From Nemophila menziesii (taxonomy: Eukaryota > Streptophyta > Magnoliopsida > Boraginales > Hydrophyllaceae), in contig JARWIR010000015.1 of NCBI GenBank assembly GCA_029959085.1, forward strand, positions 8,059,017 to 8,123,016: a stretch of DNA of 64,000 bases, read 5' to 3'. Each line of letters opens with the position of its first letter. Position 1 is the first letter of the stretch. Shown one piece after another: positions 22,020-32,506 of this stretch. The notes under the pieces are model-generated. The model was given only the letters and a program-made list of their open reading frames with translations, searched no databases and was not told the DNA's origin. A program made the position numbers and the translations under genes.

Positions 22020-23580
22020 TTAATCCGTGTTGTATCACTTATTTTGTGATGTTATAGGATTTAGCAAATTTTGTGGAGTGTTACAACCCGAATATATGAA
22101 AACCTCGATTAGTTATTGCTAAGGATAATTTAAAAAGATATGGTGAAGAGAAAAATAAACTAGAAATATACTTAATTGGAAAGATGATTTTTTTAGTGAC
22201 AGATACTTAAAGTTCTACACATAATTGTGTTATATATGTTTGACTTACTATTATGCTGATGATGATTAGGTGTGGCAATAAATATTATCCGTTTTTGTAT
22301 GGTCGAGGACCAAAAGTGGGATATCATGAGTTTGTGTTTGGTATGTATTGTGCATATTCTTAACATTGTTTTAAGAGAGGTCTAAAAGAGTTAGAAGGTT
22401 ATATAAAATGTATTCATGACTTTGGTAGATTTGTTAGATTTGCGCCTAGTATATCTCCTTTGCTTATAAATTGTGTTGATTTATGTGAAGTTGATTAAAG
22501 AATTTGTTGAGTCTTGAAATTGATTCACATTAAAACTTAACTTGTAAAAGCTAAATAGTTTTGTACTTTTTAACGAGCTTCTAATAGGATAGCTAAAAAA
22601 GATACTAAGTTCACGTATTACTTTGAGGATGATGGTAGATCCCTTCCCACTTTAGTGGATTGAATAAAAAACCCCCAATATTCAGTTCTTGAGTTTGTTC
22701 TAGCATGCCACTTTACATTTTTGTGGTACTTTATATGTTACATCTAAATATTTTTTGATGAGATATTTTTATTCATTCAAATATAAAAGGGTTGTGTAGT
22801 TATAATGATTTAATGTTCCAAACGATGGCTAAAGCATTTTGGAGAAGTTGCATAAATATTTGGGGTTTGAAAGTGTAAATTTTATGTGTTTTATTAGAGA
22901 TGTATTAGATCCATGGATAAAATTATCATTTGGTATGGTATATCAACAAGATATATGGTTCAGATAATGGTTATTTTTTAGTATATGTAAACGTATCCTT
23001 GGAGAGGTTATTTAATGCTTAAGTTGTTGTTCCAACTAGTTGACATGATGTTGCACCAAGTACTTGTTCCTATTCTATAGAAAATCCAATCATTGTTGAT
23101 CCACAAACACAGAATGCTTTAATTTTAAAAGGTTCATGGATGAAAAAAACTGTTTCCATAAGGAAATCCAATCTAGAGAAGTATTTGGATAAGATAATTG
23201 AGACTGCTTCTAATGAATTTGATGTCCTTCAATGATGGAAGACGAATAATAGGAGGTATGTGTATTTGTAAAAAATGGAAAAAGAATTTATGGTAATCAT
23301 GTTGATGACAATAAATTTTGAATCAATGTTTAGTACCAGTGGTTGGGTGTTTGATCCATGTCGTAGTTGATTAAACCCAAAGACTATTCAAGCAGTCATG
23401 TGTACACAGAATTGGATTTGGGAGTCCTCCTCTTATAACCTTCATAAATTAATGGATATCGTCAAAAAAATGGAAGGGGCTTGATTATGGATAAGGAGAA
23501 GATTTTTCAAGCATAACCTGAATCCACTTAAAACAAGGGATTCAAAGTTTATGCGAACCCATCCTACCCTTAGGTTGGCT
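22020..23580 (+). pseudogene. Decayed hAT transposase (follows copy A)
   Basis: Scattered across frames are hAT (RICESLEEPER-type) segments in order: KFCGVLQPEYMKTSIS and LKRYGEEKNKLEIYL (about 22060-22170), YFEDDGRS (about 22620), and near the end LNQCLVPVVGCLIHVVVD, which is the dimerisation region read in a shifted frame (23320-23370). The catalytic region is unreadable and stops are abundant. The part up to 22789 is repeated in copy B, and the part after it aligns with 39460-40240. The family normally cuts and pastes DNA; nothing here could. Confidence 0.65.
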
Positions 23581-24640
23581 TAATATTTAAGGTCTTAATA
23601 TATATACACATAAATCACACATGGAAAATTGTAAATGTAAATGAGTTTTTGTTAAGTAAGTTTATTAAAATTGGTTGGAAACATTAATTGGGGTTGAAAT
23701 GGGGTTTTTTACATTATAGGGGTATGTAATATAAAAGATTGAAATTGCCCAAGATATTGAAATATAATCGTGCATAAGTGAGTGTAACACAATCACTACT
23801 AAAAAATGGACAGTGGGTTTGTGTAAGGAAGATGTATTTATAAGGGGGTAGCATGAGAATTTGAAAGTACATTGAGATATAATTCTTTAAAAATAACTCA
23901 AGAAGGTAAAATGTAAAAAAATCAATAACTAAAAGGATTAAAAATTATAAGATAAATAATTAGAGGGGCTAATAAATAAATAAAGTTTAATATAACCTGA
24001 GTAAAACCCTAATTTCACATAATAGCCGTCTTCTTCTCCATATCCATCTCAGCCGACATATCGTCTCTCCAAATTCATTAACTTTGGTTCCTTTCAACAC
24101 CACTAACAAAACATTCTCCCCTACTCACGACTCCCCCTTTTAAATCCATTAACTACAGACAGTGTGTTTCAAAGACTCAATATATTTCAACTCTCTCAAT
24201 GCCCATTAAATCATCGACGTTGAGATAATATTTTTTCTATAAGGTGTTTCTCAAGCTTTTTCTATATTGATTTAGTTTATTTAAAAAAAATTAAAGATAA
24301 ATTTTTTTTTACCTTTTTATCTAGATCATATGATGAATTAATTCACAATATTTTTTAGTTTTGAGGATGAATTGAATATTGATATAGCGTAGCGTTATGC
24401 ATACATATATAGTAATTACAATTGAAAGTGTGATTGTAATTTTTCGGTTCACTTGTAAACTTTCTACGGTATACGTGTTGTCATTTTGTTTTATTGCGCA
24501 TAACTTCAATGGTAAGAAACTTGAAAGATTTATTTAGTTATTTATTTTGTTTTTAAATGATTTTTTGTTCTATCTAATGAAATGTGTTGATTTGCCCTTT
24601 TTTTGATATAAAATTAGTTTTAGTTGCTTTGTAAGTTTTG

Positions 24641-24642
<2 letters not shown>

Positions 24643-24680
<38 letters not shown>
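24643..24680. repeat. (AT)n microsatellite in copy C
   Basis: An uninterrupted AT dinucleotide run of about 18 units. The equivalent site in copies A and B has only a few units (GAATATATATTTATC), so the expansion is specific to copy C. Confidence 0.9.
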
Positions 24681-24682
<2 letters not shown>

Positions 24683-25390
24683 AAATTTCATTTGAAAAAT
24701 AAATATAAATACAAATTGGGGTTTCATCTTCAAATATGTTAATTTTTTGTATTACTATTTTTTATTTATGAATCTGGTTTTAACTGGTCAAATACCACTT
24801 TTGAAAATTTCATTGGTCAAACTCCATTTTGTTTGTAAAGTAATAAAATATAAGTTTTTATTTTATTATTGTCTCGTAGTTATTTGCATATAAAATTTAT
24901 TTTTATTAATTATTTGTTACTTTTATTAATGGTGGGCAATAATTAACTTAAACCGAGCTAACCCGGCGTGGAAAATATTTTTTTTCTTTGGCCAAATCAT
25001 AGGGCATAAAAATCCTTATTTGAGACCAAAAAAATGAGCCACAGGCCGGGATAGTACAGAACAAGTTCACACGGGTTAACCCAATTAACCTAAAGAGGGT
25101 CATAGTACATGTCATGTCAATAAGATAGCATATAAATTAACCGTGTTACATTATCCATGTAGGACAAAAATCACGTGCATTTGTGCTTTAGGCGAGCAAA
25201 TGTGCGTAATAGGCAAGAACATATGGGAACAAGGTTGAAAAATGTACACAGAATGCACACAAAGCTTGCATTATGCGACATTTTCTAATCCAACCTGGTC
25301 TTTTTGTCCCACATCAATATTTTGTGGGAAACTTTTTTCATTTTTGGTCTACAAATACTAGCTCAAATATGTTTAAGTGTTGTGACTTGA

Positions 25391-25471
25391 CACCCCTCCT
25401 CCCCTCCTTCGCCCCCCCCCCCCCCCCTTCCCCCCCTCCCCCCACCACCCCGCACCCCACACACTCCCTCT
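25391..25471. repeat. C-rich homopyrimidine tract in copy C
   Basis: Sixteen consecutive C residues (25412-25427) are followed by further runs of six or more. Copies A and B read CACCCCAACTCC at this point, so the tract expanded in copy C only. The minus strand is G-rich enough to form G-quadruplexes. Confidence 0.85.
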
Positions 25472-26670
25472 TTTTTGTCTTTGTTGGGTGGAATTTTTTT
25501 TTATATTTGAACCCCTTTGGTTAAATTTAACTATTAATCGTTATCATTTGATCCCTGTAGGTTATTAAATTTTATTATTTGACCCCGATATCTAGTGGTT
25601 TTTCAATTAAATAGGGTAGGTTGGTTTTCCAATTATTAGAAACTGAAGTTATTGGTCTCGGATTATAGTAAAGGAAATACGGATCTGGTACCCAACCCGA
25701 GTTCACCCGTAACTTATATGTACTCTATTATTTATAAATTGTATTTATTTTATAAAAATTTGTTTAGATTTGAAAAAAAATATATGATGTTTAATTTTTA
25801 AAATTTAAACACATTGAGCCCAAATATATTTTTACTCTTTTATACAAAAACAAAATTGATTAATTTGAGTTATAAATTGGACCAATCAATGTTGCACTTA
25901 ACATAGTCCTCTTTAATCACATGCAAATATTTCAAATGGTTTGGTATATAACATACAACCCAATAATGCCATCTAATTTCGTTTTACTTTTTACAGGTTA
26001 TGTTATATGCAAGAAATATGTTTTATTTAGAGAAAAAGTTCGTTGGTCATGCCATTTCAATAAAAAAAAAAACAATAATGAAGAAGGTAACATACATCAC
26101 CCTCTATTATGAAATGACATGACACTTTTAGTAAATCAATTTCACAATACTTTATAATTGTGGGTTAAAATTTGGAAGGATAAATTAAGTTTTTTGATGT
26201 ATTAATTTTTTCAAGTTAATTTTCTAATAATTCTATTTTTTTGTTTGAAAAGTGAAATATAAAAAATTTATATATAATTATTTAATAAATTTATATTTGA
26301 CAAGTAATATTATATTCTCTTATTTTATTCAATATATGTATTTTTTGGTTTAATTTTAAATTTTAAATTTTTTAATTACACATTATTTATTTAATAGAAA
26401 ATCAGTAACTATAATATTTAAATTTTTAATTTGAATATTTAACTTCAATCTGGCTTATTTTTACCAATATACAAAAAATTGTCAATAAATTGGATTATCC
26501 TAAGACAATCCGCACAACTAATCTAAATAAGGGCACAAGTTAAAAAATGAGAATAATATTTGAAACTATATTAACACAAAATGTATTGTGAATCATATAG
26601 TGCAATTCGTAAAAATACTAATATCTATGATCATTTACATACAGTTATTAAAATTTACATACAATTATTT

Positions 26671-27002
26671 AAGGTTATATTCCTCTTCTTTTGGTGACCA
26701 ATTCAAATATATCCCTATTGAATATGCTTTTGTCTTTACTTTGCTTGAGAACCTTAATTTGTTTTTGTCAAGATTTAGCTAACCAGAACCATAGAAGATC
26801 GTTCTCTTTCTTCCCAATTAAGTTCTTATCATAGCATAGAAAAATTGTAGAGTATTTTTTTTTTATATTTTAAGAAATTTTAGATGTTTGTATGAAGATT
26901 AAAGTATATGTTTAATCAAAGTGGGTTGTTGCCCCTAAACCACACTTGACCTCCAAACAAACCATTGTTTATGTGGCTTTACTAATATTATGTGATACAT
27001 AG
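26671..27002. other. Non-coding stretch before the kinase fragment
   Basis: Copy C similarity ends here. No gene is seen. The final bases (GATACATAG before 27003) look like the splice acceptor of the following exon, so at least the last part is probably intron. Confidence 0.5.
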
Positions 27003-28053
27003 GTACAAAGTACTCGCAAGAATCCTACAAAGTAAGCGAGACTTTTCCCTTTAAATGGATAAAGAATAAATGGGTCGAAGGCTATTGTGTGAAATATGGC
27101 ATTTATCGGGAACGATGGAGAAGATAAGACGCCATATTCAATTACTACGCTTAAAAGATGGAATGAGATAAGTAGTTATGCATCGAAAGTCAAAGTTTGG
27201 AAAGATGGTCAAAGTGAAGATATGGCTATTTCATTAACTGATGCGATTAAGCTTTACTTTCCGAGAGGGTAAGATCGAATGGTTAAAATTATACCATGAA
27301 AAACTTGGGTATTTAGGCAGTATGGTTGGTTTTGGTGAATTTTTTTTCTTTTTTTTTTTGGTTGAAAGGTTTGTTTTGGTGACTGAATGATATAATTAAG
27401 TGGTAACTATTTTGGTTTGTAACTATAAAGTTTGATTCAGCAAATCAATTTTGAAACTAGCTGTTTTGATATAAACTAGAAATGAAGGCATATGCACTTT
27501 GATTATGTGATGCTTATAATGTCTGTATAAGTTTTTATTTAATTAGTTATGCATATCCAATGGTAGCTTGAAATTACATGGCCACAGCTGGAACCAAATG
27601 GGGAGTAGTCATGTCCCGTTGCACCAACATCGTGAATCAGGTTATATCCGAATTCCACTGACTCTTTATAATTAGACTTATTAATAATTATTAATTTTTT
27701 CCCTTATTTTCCAAGTGGTGGAGCTTGACTTTATATACTCGAGTGAAGGGGTCCACAAAAAGTGGAATGCTGGATATCGAACCAGTTCAGCCGCTGCTAC
27801 ACCATATCAGACAGCTCTCGTGCTGAGTCTTCCTAGAGGAACGGTCACAAATAATAATACTTCACAAGAGACGCTCAGGAATTCAGCTTTTCCTAATACA
27901 CATGTTAAGGTAGTTATTCTTACTTTCTTGCGATTTTTGAGTGTATTTTATTTGTTTTTGTTTTTACCCATAAGACAATTAAATCTCTTGCAGGATAAGT
28001 GGGCGAAAGGTCTATACATCTCGAGTGTTTGCTATGGAAGAACAGTTTCATGA
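27003..28053 (+). pseudogene. 3' end of a MUT9-like (CK1-type) protein kinase gene
   Basis: Four exon pieces encode the conserved C-terminal tail of plant MLK/PPK casein-kinase-1-like kinases. They are TKYSQESYKVSETFPFKWI (27003 to about 27091), MATAGTKWGVVMSRCTNIVNQ (27578-27640), VELDFIYSSEGVHKKW to NTHVK (27716-27909), and DKWAKGLYISSVCYGRTVS with stop (27994-28053). The last intron (27910-27993) has GT-AG ends and restores frame exactly. The middle junction does not restore frame cleanly, suggesting loss of one base. The catalytic kinase domain is absent. About 480 bp of unrelated sequence separates the first two pieces. Retained introns mean it came from genomic DNA and not from an mRNA copy. 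The family phosphorylates histones and light-signalling proteins in the nucleus; this piece cannot. Confidence 0.8.
27096..27272 (+). CDS. 58-residue orphan ORF between kinase exons
   Basis: The frame runs ATG to TAA and reads MAFIGNDGEDKTPYSITTLK, then RWNEISSYASKVKVWKDGQ and ISLTDAIKLYFPRG. It is not part of MLK kinases. Its pattern (W..ISY, then ..L.DA.K..FP just before the stop) faintly resembles the C-terminal ubiquitin-like region of autophagy protein ATG5, which also ends at such a point. The resemblance is weak and from memory. It may be the last exon of a captured gene. It lies within what could be a kinase-gene intron. Confidence 0.25.
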   Translation: MAFIGNDGEDKTPYSITTLKRWNEISSYASKVKVWKDGQSEDMAISLTDAIKLYFPRG

Positions 28054-28835
28054 AGGAGGAAAATCAGAAGATTTTGTCAGTTGTAATAGTGAAAAGATGA
28101 TTTTATGATGTAGTGACATATTTTCTTTTGTAAACAATTTTGTGAGTTTTTATACAAGCTAAATCATGACATGTGTATTTTTAGGTAGTTTATGATTTAA
28201 GTTATAGTGTTTAATAAGCTTAGAAAGAAAAGCTTGTACATTACTATATAAAGGTTTATGAAAATAGTTTCTTACTTAGGTATGGATTATGATTATTAAT
28301 ATAAATGTTTATTTGAAAATAAGATGTTTTGGTTGTGAGGTTATTCCAGTATAAATGTGTTAATCATTATTATTATTTTCATTTGGGTTTCATTTTCAAT
28401 GCTCTTTGTTCTATTTTGGTTCAAAGTTGATGATGGTCTAGGAGAATTATAAGACAAAAAAAAAGTAGCCGACAAATAGACAAGACCAGCTGCCAGCCAG
28501 ATTAAATCTGTGTCCGAGTAGTTGAGAGACTAAATAAGCACAGTAGCTATTTAGAGCCGAATGAGCGTGATTTTTAATGCAGATTACCTTGACTTATGAT
28601 TCAGTGTCCCTAAAAAATTTCAATTTCCTTCCTGTCTAGGTAGACTCCCAATGTTATTTAAGTATATAATATATTTATTATATGAGCCAATAATAAAAAA
28701 ATGCTCATTAAAAAAACTATTGATAAAAAGGTACGTAGAATAAGACTCTTTATAAAAAACGGTCCCAACCCAAAATACCACTACAAATATTAATCAAAAA
28801 AAGAAAAAAATTAGAAAAAACAAAACAAAAACTAA
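28054..28835. other. Non-coding stretch, no gene seen
   Basis: The first part (to about 28400) plausibly is the 3' untranslated and downstream region of the kinase gene fragment. The rest is AT-rich with no recognisable motif. Confidence 0.45.
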
Positions 28836-29218
28836 TACACATGCGCGCGTCCGTGAATTTTTTTTAAATCATCATAACTAATTCTAAAAAAAATCAGAAA
28901 AATAAAAAATTTATATATTTAAATAAAACAAAATAATATTTACGTCTATAATTTTTTTGGACGGAATTTCATGATTTGAACAATGAATTTCATGTTTGCG
29001 AAAAAAATCACTATTTCAAATAGTGAATTTCATGTTTTAAACAGTGAATCCGTGTATGCGAAAAAAAAACAAAAAAAAAACAAAAAAAAAATTAAAAAAC
29101 ATTATAGACGTAAATATTAATTTGCTTTATCCAAAAGTGCATAATTTTTATTTTTATAATTTTTTTAGAACTAGTTATGACGATTTAAAAAAAAAAATTA
29201 CGGACAAACACGTGTGTG
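28836..29218. mobile_element. Fold-back (long inverted repeat) element
   Basis: The left arm (about 28836-28966) and right arm (about 29092-29218) are imperfect reverse complements over roughly 125 bp. For example, GTCCGTGAATT and ATCATCATAACTAATTCTA on the left pair with their complements on the right, as does AATATTTACGTCTATAAT. The loop contains four spaced GAATTTCATG or GAATCCGTG repeats and a palindrome TCACTATTTCAAATAGTGA. No coding capacity is present. This could be a MITE of the fold-back type. Target duplications are not clear. Confidence 0.65.
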
Positions 29219-29339
29219 ATGGAAATAGTAGTAGCTTTGTAAAATAGTTGTTGTCTCCAATATTTGTATTAAAGCTGCAGCATTTCGCATGTTAAAACTA
29301 TGCACATTAGTGTTGCATAGTTGCTAAGGATTACTTTCC

Positions 29340-30351
29340 CTATAAAGCTCACGTGTAGGTGATAATGATGGGGGCATGCAGCTGTTGTGAAGTATATATA
29401 TTTCTAGAAAATTGTAAAGTAAACCCCTGTTTTTTACTATTTGCAACAACACTAAATTTACCTTTACGGAAATTCACATTACGCTCTGCCATTCCATTAT
29501 CGTAAAAACAATTACTCGTCGAATGCCCAATCGCTTTACATTTTAACCAACACTGTGGTAAATTCTCATACTTCACTTTGACACAAAATTGTTTCCCTTT
29601 GTGCGATCCGAATTCAACTACCTCCTTATTCTCCTTACTCAAATTCAATTCAACGAGCACCCTAACATAACTAATGTCCTCACTATCATAAGTTATACCA
29701 TTGGTATCAACCGGCTACCCACTTGAGAAGCTAACTTTGCTAACCCATAAGAAGTACGAGCTTGTTCTGGCAATTTCCTTAAAATGATTCAAGTCGGAAT
29801 TTTAGTAATCTCAAGTTTCCAAAATCGAAGAAATTTAGAATTTCAGTAAGCAAAAGGATACGCCCATACGATATGAATGACATTTTCGTAAGTATACCTC
29901 CTCCTATCTTCATCCTTATCGAATTTAAACACAAGCCACCCACTAGGGTGACTTCTTACATTACAAGTAACTTTCTAATCTTCCAGTATTCTTTGAATAT
30001 CCTCCATATCCGGTGATTTCATCCCGGCCACATAATCAATGAGCGAAAATCCAACAGCTTGTTGAATAGTCAACACATCACTCTCCGAAGTTGTAACATT
30101 TCCCTTCCAACAGGGCTAAAGTATTGAAACTTCATACCTATCGAAACTTTACGATTATTCAAGAAAACATTATTGTAATCAGCTCTCACACCTTCCACTT
30201 TAGTTGAGTAAGCTTCTCCCAGACTCTTTGCATGGCGGCGAAGTACGCGGGTCAAATTCACGGGTCCCTTGTCATTTCACACCCTCCATTGATTTCTTTG
30301 TTGCACAAAAGCCTTCGACTCCTTAATATCCAAAAAACTTGATTGAGACAT
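29340..30351 (-). pseudogene. LINE-type DUF4283 / zinc-knuckle relic
   Basis: The frame appears to start at 30351 (MSQSSFLDIKESKAFVQQR). It shows broken DUF4283-type text in several frames and ends with SYVRVLVELNLSKENKEVVE, VKVKYENLPQCW and a zinc-knuckle-like CKAIGHSTSNC (29660-29349). DUF4283 followed by a CCHC_4 knuckle is the usual layout of the first protein of plant L1-type retrotransposons and of many related orphan genes. No endonuclease or reverse transcriptase follows. Frameshifts and stops make it a pseudogene. Confidence 0.6.
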
Positions 30352-31071
30352 TTATCAACTAGTTGATGTGCAGTTCATCTCAAATTTTCTACTTAATTTA
30401 CTTATTAAATCTCTCACAAGTTTTGAAAAAATAACTAACTATTTAGAATTATTCTCTCTAATAATCACCTTCTTGGGTTGACCGTTTTTAGACCAAAAGA
30501 AAAATAAAAAAATTGCGGTGACCTTTCTTGGTGCTGGACTGCCATTGGAGTTGGATGTTGGAATTTTTTTGTCTCATGTTTCTGATGGAGCAGTTTATGT
30601 ATAAAAAAAAAAAAGATTTTTCTTTTTGCTTCTGTTAGTTTAGATCTTTGCATTAAGTTAGGATTTTAAGTTCATATCCTATAGATAGATCAGCTAAAAA
30701 TTTGTAAATATAAAGAGGGTTTTTCATGGTTTTGTTAAATTCGAGAAACAATCACTCTGTAACAGAATATGACGATACAAAAGAGATGCACAATGTGGCT
30801 AATCGAATTTGCATATAGATCAATCTCTCCGAACAGAAGAAGTACAAAATTACATTACATAATTGTCTTTAATACCTTCGCTATTGTATCTCATTAAGTT
30901 TGAGCTAAGTAAAGTTCATGTTAAAGAAACATGTGCCTTCAATAAACCGTTCAAAATCCAATCATATTCAATTTCTAAGTCAGTCTAATTCCTGAAACAA
31001 ATCAAAAGAATTTTTTCACACCAAATAAAATTAAACATAACATCTCACAATACAAACATAAAGAACAGAAA
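30352..31071. other. Non-coding stretch, no gene seen
   Basis: The stretch is AT-rich and both strands have only short frames. The last part is downstream of the AAA-ATPase fragment on the minus strand and may include its 3' untranslated region. Confidence 0.45.
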
Positions 31072-31815
31072 TTAAACCTCATAATTATCACGTCTAGTTG
31101 AAGATGACCAAGAGCCTGTTAAAGCATGTTCACTTATAGAAGCTTTTGCCGTTCTAGATGCAATAATAGTTGTCTCCAAATCTAACTGTGACAAAGGTCT
31201 CGGTTCCTACATAAATATTAAACTTACAAAATTCAATCAAACGCAAAATATTACCATTTCATCAATAATTCAAGACCATAATATACTAACTTGTAATATC
31301 TTCCCCTCCTTCTCATCGTTCAGAAACTCTCTTAACGGAAAATAAGCCGCTTGTTTACAAAGCTCAAGAATATCCAAACCAGTATATCCCTCACATAAAC
31401 CTGCAATATATTTCAACATCAATATTATCATCTACAACCTCATCTTTACATATCACCTTTAATATCTTCGCTCGATCACTTTGATTCGGTTTTCCAATCT
31501 CAAACGCTTGTGGAAGACGCCATAATATCGCCTCATCAAGATCAATTAATGGACGACTTGTAGCTGCTAAAACCATTACTCGAGCATTTTCTATATAATA
31601 AAAAACATTTAATAAAATATTCGAGGAATCGAACAATATAGTAAGAAAAAACTTACGATCAGTAGTGAAACCATTCCATAAAGCCATGAACTCTGTTTTC
31701 ATACTAGTCATTATGTCATTTTCTGTTGATCTACGCTCACCCGAAAAACTATCAACCTCGTCTATGAATATTATTGCAGGCTGTAACTTACAAGCTAAAC
31801 TGAAAACAGCTGTGA
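31072..31815 (-). pseudogene. 3' exons of an MSP1/ATAD1-like AAA-ATPase gene
   Basis: Exon a (31815-31657) encodes Walker B and sensor context (PAIIFIDEVDSFSGERRST, TEFMALWNGFTTD). A 66-bp GT-AG intron (31656-31591) joins so that the codon across it reads Gln, as expected. Exon b (31590-31291) reads ARVMVLAATSRPLIDLDEAI and LPQAFEIGKPNQSDRAKILK, then carries a one-base insertion at about 31388-31402 that breaks the frame before a readable GYTGLDILELCKQAAY. Exon c (31206-31072) finishes the protein. The Walker A half is missing. Intact relatives are mitochondrial outer-membrane extractases that remove mislocalised tail-anchored proteins. Truncation and frameshift make this inactive. Confidence 0.85.
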
Positions 31816-32090
31816 CTGTAAATGAAAACATATTATAAGGACTTATAGTATAATTAATTGAAAATATAATAAAGAAGCGTGAAGAAGCTCAGATCCAGCC
31901 AAGTTGTGAGTAACAGCTCCGTCAAACGAACGAGCTACAAAGGAGAATGGGCTACGAGGAGTTCGTGAAGGTTGCCATGGCGTAAATTACAGCCTCAAAA
32001 TGAGCTCCTAAAGGTCACTAGAGGTTTCGTACGCAGTGTTTTCCCAGTACTCAGTAAATTAAACTGATGGTCAGATGATTTCTTTCCAAT

Positions 32091-32174
32091 ACTTAATAAA
32101 TTTTCTATCATACTCAGTTCTATTTTCTGATTTCTACTTAATAAATTTTCTATCATACTCAGTTCTATTTTCCA
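32091..32174. repeat. 45-bp tandem repeat, about two copies
   Basis: The unit ACTTAATAAATTTTCTATCA and onward starts at 32091 and again at 32136. Because 45 is a multiple of three, the minus-strand frame 32252-31995 shows the peptide KIELSMIENLLS twice. No family is recognised. Related TACTCAGT words occur on both sides. The frame is probably non-coding. Confidence 0.75.
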
Positions 32175-32253
32175 AGTATTCAGTATTTTTTTCGAGTACT
32201 CAGTACGTTTTCCAAAAACTGGTTTTTCAACGATCATTTCATTAGTTTTCATT

Positions 32254-32506
32254 GGTGAAGATTTCCAGAAATGTCAAAGTGAGCAGTCATTGGTCACAAA
32301 GAGGAGAACCGAAGGAAAAATCATCATTGTAAGTGTTTATGTTGATGATTTAATTTTTATGGGTGACGATAGTATTCTCATGTCTAAATTTTATAAATCA
32401 ATGATGAGAAAATTTGATATGAGTGACTTGGTAAAGATGCGGTTTTTTCTTGGTATTGAGGTTTTACAGAAGACTAATGGTAAATACATATGCCAAAGAA
32501 AATACG
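32254..32506 (+). pseudogene. Older Copia reverse transcriptase, 5' part (split by insertion)
   Basis: The frame reads QSLVTKRRTEGKIIIVSVYV, with the RT active-site box YVDD, then FDMSDLVKMRFFLGIEVLQK and ICQRKY. This is the palm region of a Ty1/Copia reverse transcriptase. It stops in the middle of a codon at 32506, where a complete Copia element is inserted, and resumes at 39033. Nothing upstream of 32254 is recognisable as Copia, so it is a fragment. Confidence 0.85.

Larger units (their letters stand above)
1..22789 (+). repeat. Copy A of a ~22-kb direct segmental duplication
   Basis: This segment is repeated in the same orientation at 40402-62658. Base 1 aligns with 40402 and 22789 with 62658. 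The text is nearly identical over the whole length, including non-coding DNA, the Copia relic and the Athila-like element, so it is a duplicated block and not two independent insertions. Two large differences exist: 2709-4184 is absent from copy B, and 946 bp of copy B is missing here at the 21884/21885 junction. The left end lies outside the window. The right limit is where copy B is interrupted by a later LTR insertion, so the true repeat may be longer. A false tandem placement of two haplotypes by an assembler cannot be excluded from the sequence alone. Confidence 0.93.
22523..26670 (+). repeat. Copy C: diverged third relative of the duplicated block
   Basis: From about 22523 this stretch aligns with 39199 onward, first through the decayed hAT transposase and then into the DNA that starts copies A and B. 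For example, 23728 onward corresponds to base 1 and base 40402. Similarity continues to about 26668, matching copy A near 3100. Substitutions and indels are frequent, unlike the near-identity of A and B, so this is an older duplication. It carries a long AT microsatellite and a poly-C expansion absent from A and B. It retains sequence equivalent to the start of 2709-4184, which shows that copy B lost that segment. I see no gene between 23600 and 26670. Confidence 0.8.

Noticed and set aside
25273..25524. Proline-rich frame over the poly-C tract
   Set aside because: The prolines are only the translation of the CCC runs, and the tract is absent from copies A and B.
30465..30653. 62-codon minus-strand Lys/Phe-rich frame
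   Set aside because: It is low-complexity, without motif, splice context or similarity to neighbours.
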